A stretch of DNA of 64,000 nucleotides from Rhodobacterales bacterium (lineage in GTDB: Bacteria; Pseudomonadota; Alphaproteobacteria; Rhodobacterales; Rhodobacteraceae). Numbering within the stretch: position 1 is the stretch's first letter; the number at the start of each line of letters is the position of its first letter. Shown piece by piece: positions 8,156 to 15,733 of this stretch. The notes beneath the pieces are model-generated. The model worked only from the letters and a program-made list of their open reading frames with translations, had not been told where the DNA came from and did no database searches. Made by a program: the position numbers and the translations under genes. The DNA lies in contig JANYFE010000034.1 of assembly GCA_025362795.1 (NCBI GenBank), positions 22,050 through 86,049 on the forward strand, in the 5' to 3' direction.

Positions 8156-10159
8156 TCAGACGAACCTGCGCATCACCTCTTCGTCCCACGCCCGCTCAAA
8201 AACCACCGTGTCGCCCTCCCAGGCCGTCAGCTTCGCTTTCATCCGCAGATCGTCCACCGTCCCGGTCATTTCCGCCTCGGCCCGTGTCCTGACCGACCAG
8301 TCGCCCCGCGACAACCGCTGTTCCCAGACATGCACGGCGCGGGCCGACAGCGGGTCATCCGGCACAATCTCCCAGCGCTCCGACATCGTCTCGCCGCTGC
8401 ACAAACCGTGGGTCAGGCTTTCGACATCACCCGTGTCATCCTCGATCACCAGCACCCGCCTGCCCGACAACAGCTCCGTCTCGATCCGCCTGCCGGCATG
8501 TCCCTTGCGGATCACGCGATGCTGCCAGGGTGCAGCCCCCTCCGCGTCCGGCGGCACCCATTCCGCCTCCGATCCAGAATGCACCGGTAAATCAAGGCTC
8601 CCCCCCGTCACCGTCAAAACCCCCGCCTCTGGCGAAGGCCACACAAAAGGCCAGTAGGCATTCGACAGTGCCAACCGCAGATGATGCCCCTTGGCCACCC
8701 GATACGCCATCTGGTCCACATCAAACGCCACATCGACCGCCACCTCCGGCACCATGGGCGCGGGTTCTTCCATCGAATCGCGGTGACACAGGTTCAACAT
8801 CCCATGCGCGATCCGCACCGAGGCACCATCCGGCCCGACATCACACAGCCGCGCCACCACAAACCCCAGCGGCTTGTCCGAACTGACCCGCAATCTCAGC
8901 CGCGCCGCGCCCAGCAGATCCAGCGGCTCTGCCAGCACCGCGCCATCGAAACACAGCGACAACGCATCATCCTCGCGCTGATCCCCCGGCATCTCGGCAT
9001 TCAGCCCCATCGGGAAAAACTCGCCCGCCTGCATCCCCAGATGCTGCGGCGAGGAAATCCTGCCAATTTCATCTGTCCCCAAATATCCGACTGGGGGTCC
9101 GGGGGGCGTCAGCGCCCCCGGTGCCAGGGCCATCACCTGCCGCGACACCCGTGGCGAAGGCCAGACCGCCTCACACACCCAATGCCCCGCCCGCCACTTG
9201 GCCGACGCATCCGGTGGCGCTGAATGCAGCATGTAGACCCGATAGGCCGGGTCATCCTCTGCGCCATTCGCCACACCCTTCAGCCACCGGTCCCACCAGC
9301 GCAGCGCCAGTTGCAGAAACCCCACCCGGGGCCCCGGCACCGCCGTATGCGGATATTGGTGCACCCAGGGCCCGACAATCCCCTTGGCCCCGGCATTCTC
9401 GACCAGATGCGCCACGGTGTTCATGTAATTGTCGGCCCAACCACCCCAGATCATCACAGGAACCGTCATTCGGGAATAATCCTCGCTGACCGACCCGTGT
9501 TTCCAATAGTCTGACTTCTCCTGCAAATCCGCCCAGACCGGCGCCAGCCAAGGCTCCGCAGCCAGCCGTTTCATCCAGCCCTCGCGCCAGTCCGGCCTCA
9601 ACGCCGGATCGCCGGGCCGCGACGAATAGGACAACATCACGACGCCCCAGCCAAAATTCTCGCCCAAAAGACAGCCGCCCTTGTAATGAATGTCATCGGC
9701 AAACCGGTCCGTCGTCGAACAGACCGACACCACCGCTTTCAGCGCCGGAGGCTGCAAGAACGCCGTCTGCAAGCAGTTGAACCCGCCCCACGACTTGCCC
9801 ATCATCCCCACCGACCCCGAACACCAGTCCTGTGCCGCCAGCCACTCGATCACCTCGCAGGCGTCGGCCAGTTCCTGAATCGTATACTCGTCCGTCATCA
9901 GCCCGTCAGAATCGCCATTCCCCCGTATGTCGACCCGCACACAGGCATAGCCATGCCCCGCCACATAGGCGTGCATCATCTCGTCGCGCGGCAAAGTTCC
10001 GTCCCGCTTGCGATAAGGAATGTATTCCAGCACGGCTGGAACCTTCCCGGCCCCTTCCGCCCGCCAGATGCGCGCCGACAACCGGCAGCCATCCGACATG
10101 ACAATCGCCAGATCGGCGTCCTCAACCACCGCGAACGGAAACTCCGTCACAACTTTCAT
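8156..10159 (-). CDS. CocE/NonD family hydrolase (X-Pro dipeptidyl-peptidase S15-like)
   Basis: A 667-residue serine hydrolase of the CocE/NonD family. It has an N-terminal alpha/beta-hydrolase domain with nucleophile motif GKSWGG (about residue 120), an inserted cap domain, and a C-terminal jelly-roll domain typical of X-Pro dipeptidyl aminopeptidases and cocaine esterase. No signal peptide is visible. Members cleave esters, amides or acyl-peptides. The frame is open 318 nt further upstream, but the ATG at 10159 was chosen because the family-like N-terminus starts there and GGAGA lies 6 nt upstream. It precedes the ABC importer genes on the same strand, which fits processing of an imported substrate. 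Confidence 0.88.
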   Translation of the reverse strand: MKVVTEFPFAVVEDADLAIVMSDGCRLSARIWRAEGAGKVPAVLEYIPYRKRDGTLPRDEMMHAYVAGHGYACVRVDIRGNGDSDGLMTDEYTIQELADACEVIEWLAAQDWCSGSVGMMGKSWGGFNCLQTAFLQPPALKAVVSVCSTTDRFADDIHYKGGCLLGENFGWGVVMLSYSSRPGDPALRPDWREGWMKRLAAEPWLAPVWADLQEKSDYWKHGSVSEDYSRMTVPVMIWGGWADNYMNTVAHLVENAGAKGIVGPWVHQYPHTAVPGPRVGFLQLALRWWDRWLKGVANGAEDDPAYRVYMLHSAPPDASAKWRAGHWVCEAVWPSPRVSRQVMALAPGALTPPGPPVGYLGTDEIGRISSPQHLGMQAGEFFPMGLNAEMPGDQREDDALSLCFDGAVLAEPLDLLGAARLRLRVSSDKPLGFVVARLCDVGPDGASVRIAHGMLNLCHRDSMEEPAPMVPEVAVDVAFDVDQMAYRVAKGHHLRLALSNAYWPFVWPSPEAGVLTVTGGSLDLPVHSGSEAEWVPPDAEGAAPWQHRVIRKGHAGRRIETELLSGRRVLVIEDDTGDVESLTHGLCSGETMSERWEIVPDDPLSARAVHVWEQRLSRGDWSVRTRAEAEMTGTVDDLRMKAKLTAWEGDTVVFERAWDEEVMRRFV

Positions 10160-10329
10160 ACCCGTCTCCACCGCTGATCTCTTGGCATAGGGCGCAGGCC
10201 TGCATGTTTTCGCCACCCCAAAACGCCGTTTTGCCCGCCAATTCCGACACCCCGGCGCATCACGCAAAAATACCCTCTTGCCCTCGCCCCCGCCTCGCGC
10301 CACCCATTCAGCACAACGCGAGGGAACCC

Positions 10330-11838
10330 ATGACCAACCGCCCCAACATCCTGATCCTGATGGTCGACCAGCTGACCGGCACCCTGTTCGACGACGGCCC
10401 CGCCGCCTTCCTGCACGCGCCCCACCTGCGCGCCCTTGCCGCCCGCTCTGTCCGTTTTGCCAATGCCTACACGGCATCGCCGCTCTGCGCCCCGGCCCGT
10501 GCCGCCTTCATGTCCGGTGCCCTGCCCCGCCGCACCCGCGTCTACGACAACGCGGCAGAGTTCGCCTCGGATATCCCAACCTACGCCCACCACCTGCGCC
10601 GCGCCGGCTATCAGACTGCCCTCTCTGGCAAGATGCACTTCGTCGGCCCCGACCAGCTGCACGGGTTTGAGGAGCGTCTGACCACCGACATCTACCCCGC
10701 CGATTTCGGCTGGACCCCCGATTACCGCAAGCCGGGCGAGCGGATCGACTGGTGGTATCACAACCTTGGGTCCGTGACGGGCGCAGGCGTGGCAGAGATC
10801 ACCAACCAGTTGGAATATGACGACGACGTGGCCCACCAAGCCACCCAGAAACTCTACGACCTGTCGCGCGGCCTTGACGCCCGCCCGTGGTGCCTGACCG
10901 TCAGCTTCACCCACCCCCACGACCCCTTCGTCGCCCGCAAGAAATACTGGGACTTGTACGAAAACAGCCCCGAACTCGACCCCCCAACACCCCTCGCCTA
11001 CGAAGACATGGACGCCCACTCCAAACGCCTGATGGACGCCTGCGACTGGCGCGGCCTGACCGTCACGCCCGACCACATCCGCCGCGCCCGCCAGGGCTAT
11101 TTCGCCAACATCTCCTATGTCGACGACAAAATCGGCGAACTCCTTGCCACCCTGCAGGCCACGCGCCAGGACCCGATCATCCTCTTCGTCTCGGACCATG
11201 GCGAAATGCTGGGCCGCAAAGGCCTGTGGTTCAAGATGAATTTCTTCGAAGGCGCCGCCCGCGTGCCCCTGATGATCGCCGCGCCCGGCCTTGCGCCCCA
11301 GCGCATCGAAACCCCGGTCTCGACCATCGACGTCACCCCTACGCTGTGTGACCTTGCCGGAATATCCATGGCCGACATCATGCCATGGACCGATGGCGAA
11401 AGCCTGGTCCCCCTGGCCCAGGGCGAAGACCGTCTGACCCCCGTCGCCATGGAATACGCCGCCGAAGGTTCGATCACCCCCATGGTCGCCCTGCGTCAGG
11501 GCGCCTGGAAATACACGCGCTGCGCCGCCGACCCCGAACAATTGTTCGATCTTGCCGCCGACCCCGACGAATCGCGCAACCTTGCCACAGATCCCCGCGC
11601 CGCCGAAATCCTCGCCCATTTTCAACTGATGGCCGACGCCCGCTGGGATCTCCAAGCCTACGACGCCGAAGTCCGGCAAAGCCAAGCCCGCCGCTGGGTC
11701 GTCTACGAAGCCTTGCGCAACGGCGCCTACTACCCGTGGGACCACCAACCCCTCCGCGCCGCCTCTGAACGTTATATGCGCAACCATATGGACCTGAACC
11801 AGCTGGAGGACAGCAAACGCTTCCCCCGCGGCGAATGA
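10330..11838 (+). CDS. betC: choline-sulfatase
   Basis: A 502-residue type I sulfatase that closely matches the BetC choline-O-sulfatases of rhizobia along its whole length. The formylglycine motif is C-A-P-A-R in SPLCAPARAAFMSG (about residues 51-64). Metal-site Asp residues are present in the N-terminal MVDQ segment and in the later SDHGEMLG segment. The C-terminal choline-sulfatase tail (about residues 440-500, including ESQA/RRWVVYEALRNG-type sequence) is also there. The product hydrolyses choline-O-sulfate to choline and sulfate in the cytoplasm. No betI, betA or betB lies nearby. It is divergent from the CocE-type gene. The ATG at 10330 has AGGGAA upstream and gives the usual family length. 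Confidence 0.93.
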   Translation: MTNRPNILILMVDQLTGTLFDDGPAAFLHAPHLRALAARSVRFANAYTASPLCAPARAAFMSGALPRRTRVYDNAAEFASDIPTYAHHLRRAGYQTALSGKMHFVGPDQLHGFEERLTTDIYPADFGWTPDYRKPGERIDWWYHNLGSVTGAGVAEITNQLEYDDDVAHQATQKLYDLSRGLDARPWCLTVSFTHPHDPFVARKKYWDLYENSPELDPPTPLAYEDMDAHSKRLMDACDWRGLTVTPDHIRRARQGYFANISYVDDKIGELLATLQATRQDPIILFVSDHGEMLGRKGLWFKMNFFEGAARVPLMIAAPGLAPQRIETPVSTIDVTPTLCDLAGISMADIMPWTDGESLVPLAQGEDRLTPVAMEYAAEGSITPMVALRQGAWKYTRCAADPEQLFDLAADPDESRNLATDPRAAEILAHFQLMADARWDLQAYDAEVRQSQARRWVVYEALRNGAYYPWDHQPLRAASERYMRNHMDLNQLEDSKRFPRGE

Positions 11839-11903
11839 CCCGCCGGTTTCTGTCCCCACATATTGCCGCCAACGCCTGACACAGACCGCCCCCGCGCAAT
11901 GGA

Positions 11904-11934
11904 ATCCCTTGACCCAACCTTCCGGGCAAGGGAT
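11904..11934. promoter_or_regulatory. 8-bp inverted repeat upstream of the DUF2125 gene
   Basis: ATCCCTTG and CAAGGGAT are perfect inverted arms separated by 15 bp, ending 37 bp before the start codon of the exported protein gene. It could be an operator or an RNA hairpin in the leader. Confidence 0.3.
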
Positions 11935-11971
11935 GGTGCCGCGCATTCATTTCCAACTGGGACGGTTCATT

Positions 11972-13486
11972 ATGACAAAGTGGAAGCTGGCTGGCAGCAC
12001 GGCATTGGTGCTGGTTATGGGTTCGGTAGCCTCGTTCGCCGATGTGACACCCGAAGATGTCTGGAAAGCCTGGCAAGATGGCGCCACGGCGATGGGCCAG
12101 AAGGTAACCGCCGGCAGCACCACACGCGACGGTGACGCACTGGTGGTCAAAGGCATTTCGATCGTGTTTGCTGGCGACAAAGGAGGCACCGCCAGCTTTG
12201 ACACCGTCAGCTTCAAGGACAATGGCGACGGCACCGTGGGCATCGTGTTCCCCGACAGCAGCCCCGTTAAAATGTCCGTGCCGCCCAGCGGATCAGAAAC
12301 TGGCCCGACCGAGATTGCTCTGACCCTTGGCCTGGCCGGCGCCGCAATCACCGCCAGCGGCACGCCGGAAGCCATCAGCTACAAAACCGATGCCCCTGAA
12401 ATCGGCCTCAAGCTTGACAGTGTCAAACCCGCCGATGGCTCTGTGGTAGATGCCGCAGCCGACATCAAACTGACCGGCGTGACCGGAACCTATGCGATCG
12501 AGGGCGCTGAATCCGGCAAGAAGATCACCGAAGACTTCGCCGCTAAATCCTTTGATCTCAAGGTCAAGGGCACGGACGCCAAGGGCGGGTCGCCCTTTGA
12601 CGTGACCGCCTCGATTGCCGATTTTGCGGGCAAATTCGCCGTTGACGGCATCAATGGCGACATGTCCGACCTGAACGCCGCGCTGAAGGCGGGTTTTGCG
12701 CTGGATGGCGGCTTCACCTATGGGGCCACCGCATTCGACTTGAATGCCAGCACCGATGGCAAACCGACCAAGATTGCGGGGTCGCTGGGCGGCGGCGATC
12801 TGACCCTGGCGATGGATGCCAGCAAGCTGCACTATAGCTCTGGCAGCAAGGCGGTGTCGCTGACCATCAACTCGCCGGACATTCCGGTGCCGGATCTCAC
12901 CGTCGGTCTGGGCGAGGCCGCGTTCGACCTTTTGATGCCGGTTGCCAAATCGGACAGCTCCGCCGATTTCGCTCTGCTGACCAAGATCGTCGACCTCAAG
13001 GTTTCGGACGCAATCTGGTCCATGATCGACCCGACCGCGGCCCTGCCGCATGACCCTGCCACCCTGATCATCGACACCACGGGCACCGCCACCATGACCA
13101 AGGACATCATGGCAGAGGCGAATGCCGTCCAGAGTGGCAATGACGCGCCGCCCGGCATGCTGAACTCGCTCAATCTCAACCAGTTCGACCTGAAAGTCGC
13201 CGGTGCCGAAGTCACGGGCAAAGGTGCCTTCACCTTCGACAATTCCGACATGACGACGTTCTCCGGCGTGCCAGCCCCCACCGGAAAGATCGACATCAAG
13301 GCTGTCGGTGTGAATGCGTTGATCGACACGCTGGTCAAGATGGGCCTGTTGCCACAAGATCAGGTGATGCAGGGCCGCATGATGCTGGCGATGTTCGCCA
13401 ACACGTCGACCACCGCGGACGAGATCACCTCGACGCTGGAATTCAAGGACAAGCATTTCTTCGCCAACGGCCAGCAACTGCAATAA
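11972..13486 (+). CDS. DUF2125 domain-containing exported protein
   Basis: A 504-residue protein with a clear Sec signal peptide: MTKWKLAG, a hydrophobic core, and cleavage near ASFA-DV at about residue 23. The rest is beta-rich and hydrophilic, with repeated K-G-T/D-G segments, as in the alphaproteobacterial DUF2125 family. It is likely periplasmic or attached to the outer membrane; no enzymatic motif is seen and the function is unknown. The frame is open 63 nt further upstream, but the ATG at 11972 gives the signal peptide. A strong intrinsic terminator follows the gene, so it is probably monocistronic. Confidence 0.8.
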   Translation: MTKWKLAGSTALVLVMGSVASFADVTPEDVWKAWQDGATAMGQKVTAGSTTRDGDALVVKGISIVFAGDKGGTASFDTVSFKDNGDGTVGIVFPDSSPVKMSVPPSGSETGPTEIALTLGLAGAAITASGTPEAISYKTDAPEIGLKLDSVKPADGSVVDAAADIKLTGVTGTYAIEGAESGKKITEDFAAKSFDLKVKGTDAKGGSPFDVTASIADFAGKFAVDGINGDMSDLNAALKAGFALDGGFTYGATAFDLNASTDGKPTKIAGSLGGGDLTLAMDASKLHYSSGSKAVSLTINSPDIPVPDLTVGLGEAAFDLLMPVAKSDSSADFALLTKIVDLKVSDAIWSMIDPTAALPHDPATLIIDTTGTATMTKDIMAEANAVQSGNDAPPGMLNSLNLNQFDLKVAGAEVTGKGAFTFDNSDMTTFSGVPAPTGKIDIKAVGVNALIDTLVKMGLLPQDQVMQGRMMLAMFANTSTTADEITSTLEFKDKHFFANGQQLQ

Positions 13487-13503
13487 CCCTACCCGACAAA
13501 TTG

Positions 13504-13532
13504 AAGGCCGCCCTTGGCATCCGGGCGGCCTT
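13504..13532 (+). terminator. intrinsic terminator after the DUF2125 gene
   Basis: AAGGCCGCCC and GGGCGGCCTT form a perfect 10-bp stem with a 9-nt loop, 18 nt past the stop codon, and end in a short T-run. Confidence 0.75.
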
Positions 13533-13586
13533 TGCCTTGCCTGTGGCGCGGCCATCCCCCATATCGGTGCTCAAGGGGAACCCAAC

Positions 13587-14930
13587 ATGCCGCATGATCT
13601 GCAAAGCCTGACCCAATCACTGCTGACCGAAGCCAAACGGGCCGGCGCAGAAGGTGCCGACGCCCTTGCCGTCTCTGGCCATTCCCAAAGCATTGATATC
13701 CGGCAGGGCAAGCTGGAACAGGCCGAACGCTCCGAAGGGGTCGAAGTTGGCCTGCGCGTCCTGATCGGGGGCCGCCAGGCCTGCGTCTCCGCCTCCGACA
13801 TATCCGCGGCAACCCTCGCCCGCCTTGCCGAACGCGCCGTGGCGATGGCCCGCGAAGCCCCCGATGACCCGACCGTCGGTCTGGCCGACCCAGATCAGAT
13901 CGCCCAAGGCTGGAACCTCGCCGCCTTCGATTTGGCCGACCCGACCGAAGAACCCACTCCGCAAACCCTTGAATCCCACGCCCGCCGCGCAGAATCCGCC
14001 GCCTTGGGCAGCGCGGGCATCACCCAGGTCGAGGCGTCCGCCGGATGGTCACGCCGCGACATGCACCTTGCAACGTCGCATGGCTTTTCGGGCGGCTACG
14101 CGCGCACCTCGCATTCGACCTCCGCAGTGGCCTTCACCGGCACCGGCACGGGCATGGAACGCGACTGGGCCGGCGAGGGCCGCATCTTCGCCGCCGACAT
14201 GCCCCTTCCCGAAGATATCGGCGCATTGGCGGCCTTGCGCACACTGGAACGCGCCGGAGCGACCAAACCGCCAACCGGAGCCTACCCGGTTCTTTTCGAT
14301 GAACGCATCGCCTCCTCCCTGATCGGCCACCTGCTCTCGGCCATCAACGGCGCTGCCATCGCCCGTGGCGCGTCGTGGCTGCGCGATGCGCTTGGCCAGC
14401 AAGTGCTGCCCCACACTTTGTCCGTCATCGAAGACCCGCACCGCCCCCGCATCGCCGGCTCGCGCCCGTTCGACGGCGAAGGCCTGCCCACCTCCCGCCG
14501 CGTCATCGTCGAAAATGGCATCCTGACCGGCTGGACCCTCGACCTCGGCACGGGTCGCAAACTTGGCATGCCCTCCACCGCCAACGCCTCGCGCGGCACC
14601 TCGTCGCCGCCATCGCCCGCCACCTCCAACATCGACCTGACGCAAGGCAGCGCCAGCCGCGCCGATCTGTTGCGCGACATGGGCACCGGCCTGTTGGTCA
14701 CCTCGATGATCGGCGCCACGATCAACCCCACCACCGGCGACTATTCCCGGGGTGCCTCGGGCTTCTGGGTCGAAGGCGGCGTGGTCCTGCACCCGGTCAA
14801 TGAATGCACGATTGCGGGAAACCTGCGTGACATGCTGATGCACCTGACCCCTGCGAATGACGCCAAACCGCACCTCTCCACCCGCGTCCCCAGCCTTTTG
14901 GTCGAAGGTCTGACCCTTGCCGGAGCGTGA
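13587..14930 (+). CDS. pmbA: TldD/PmbA family metalloprotease-related protein
   Basis: A 447-residue member of the TldD/PmbA family, PmbA branch. It lacks the HExxxH zinc motif of TldD, as PmbA (TldE) proteins do. Recognisable blocks are the N-terminal QGKLEQAERSEGVEVGLRVL segment, the central NGAAIARGASWL region, and the C-terminal STANASRGTSSPP and GASGFWVEGG segments. With TldD it forms a hetero-oligomeric cytoplasmic protease that trims peptides such as microcin precursors; no tldD lies in the window. The gene overlaps the downstream cysQ-like gene by 14 bp. The ATG at 13587 follows GGGGAA. Confidence 0.88.
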   Translation: MPHDLQSLTQSLLTEAKRAGAEGADALAVSGHSQSIDIRQGKLEQAERSEGVEVGLRVLIGGRQACVSASDISAATLARLAERAVAMAREAPDDPTVGLADPDQIAQGWNLAAFDLADPTEEPTPQTLESHARRAESAALGSAGITQVEASAGWSRRDMHLATSHGFSGGYARTSHSTSAVAFTGTGTGMERDWAGEGRIFAADMPLPEDIGALAALRTLERAGATKPPTGAYPVLFDERIASSLIGHLLSAINGAAIARGASWLRDALGQQVLPHTLSVIEDPHRPRIAGSRPFDGEGLPTSRRVIVENGILTGWTLDLGTGRKLGMPSTANASRGTSSPPSPATSNIDLTQGSASRADLLRDMGTGLLVTSMIGATINPTTGDYSRGASGFWVEGGVVLHPVNECTIAGNLRDMLMHLTPANDAKPHLSTRVPSLLVEGLTLAGA

Positions 14931-15690
14931 CCTCCACCTTCTGATCGACGCGGCCCGCGCCGCCGGTGACATTGCGCTGCGCTATTGGAAACGTTCGCCC
15001 AAGGTTTGGGAAAAACCCGGCGAAGGCCCGGTGACAGAGGCGGATATCGCCGTCAACGACATGTTGCTGACCCGCTTGCGTGACGCACGCCCCAGCTACG
15101 GCTGGCTCTCCGAAGAAACCCCGGACACCGAAGAACGCCTCGATTGCGAACATTTGTTCCTGATCGACCCGATCGACGGCACCAGCGCGTTCATTGCCGA
15201 AGACAGCAGTTTTTCCCACTCCTTCGCCATCGCCCGCAATGGCGTGGTCACGGCGGCAGTCGTCTACCTGCCTGCCAAAGACCGCCTTTACGCCGCCACG
15301 CTGGACGGCCCCGCCACCTGCAACGACCAGCCGATCCAGTGCAGCACCCGCGCCGGGGTCAATGGCGCTACTCTGTTGACCCCAAAGGCAACTTTGTCCC
15401 CCGAACTCTGGACCGAGGTCCCCGATGTCGCCCGCCACTTCCGCGCCTCGGTCGCCTATCGCCTGTGTCTGGTGGCGGACGGCGCCTTTGATGGCATGAT
15501 TTCCCTGCGCCAGGCCTGGGAATGGGACATTGCCGCCGGTGCCCTGATCGCGTCCCGCGCCGGGGCCACCGTCACCAACCGCCAAGGCAGCCCGCTGCAT
15601 TTCAACGCCGAATCGCCGCGCAGCGACGGCGTTCTGGTCGCCGCCCCCGGTCTGCATGGCGCGCTTCTGGCGCGGCTAAAACCCGTATAA
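14917..15690 (+). CDS. cysQ: inositol monophosphatase family protein, 3'(2'),5'-bisphosphate nucleotidase-like
   Basis: A 257-residue Li-sensitive phosphatase family member. Metal-binding motifs are complete: GPVTEAD (about residue 37), SEETPD, LIDPIDGTSAF (about residues 83-93) and WEWDIAAGALI near residue 205. CysQ removes the 3' phosphate of PAP formed in sulfate assimilation; inositol-1-phosphatase is an alternative. The start is a TTG that overlaps the pmbA stop by 14 bp, which gives a full-length N-terminus. A bidirectional terminator follows. Confidence 0.85.
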   Translation: MPERDLHLLIDAARAAGDIALRYWKRSPKVWEKPGEGPVTEADIAVNDMLLTRLRDARPSYGWLSEETPDTEERLDCEHLFLIDPIDGTSAFIAEDSSFSHSFAIARNGVVTAAVVYLPAKDRLYAATLDGPATCNDQPIQCSTRAGVNGATLLTPKATLSPELWTEVPDVARHFRASVAYRLCLVADGAFDGMISLRQAWEWDIAAGALIASRAGATVTNRQGSPLHFNAESPRSDGVLVAAPGLHGALLARLKPV

Positions 15691-15700
15691 TCGTTCATAT

Positions 15701-15730
15701 TGAAACGGCCGCCCGTAGGCGGCCGTTTCA
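15701..15730. terminator. bidirectional terminator between cysQ and the helicase gene
   Basis: TGAAACGGCCGCC, a 4-nt loop CGTA, and GGCGGCCGTTTCA form a perfect 13-bp stem midway between two convergent genes. The A-rich and T-rich ends of the stem can serve termination on both strands. Confidence 0.85.
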
Positions 15731-15733
15731 GTC

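Noticed and set aside
10160..10477. N-terminal extension of the CocE/NonD hydrolase
   Set aside because: The extra 106 residues are Arg/Gly-rich and not family-like; the ATG at 10159 has a good ribosome site and starts the conserved domain.
10156..11946. Long minus-strand open frame of about 596 codons
   Set aside because: It is antisense to the choline-sulfatase gene, which has full family similarity; the Gly/Val/Ala-rich translation is a shadow.
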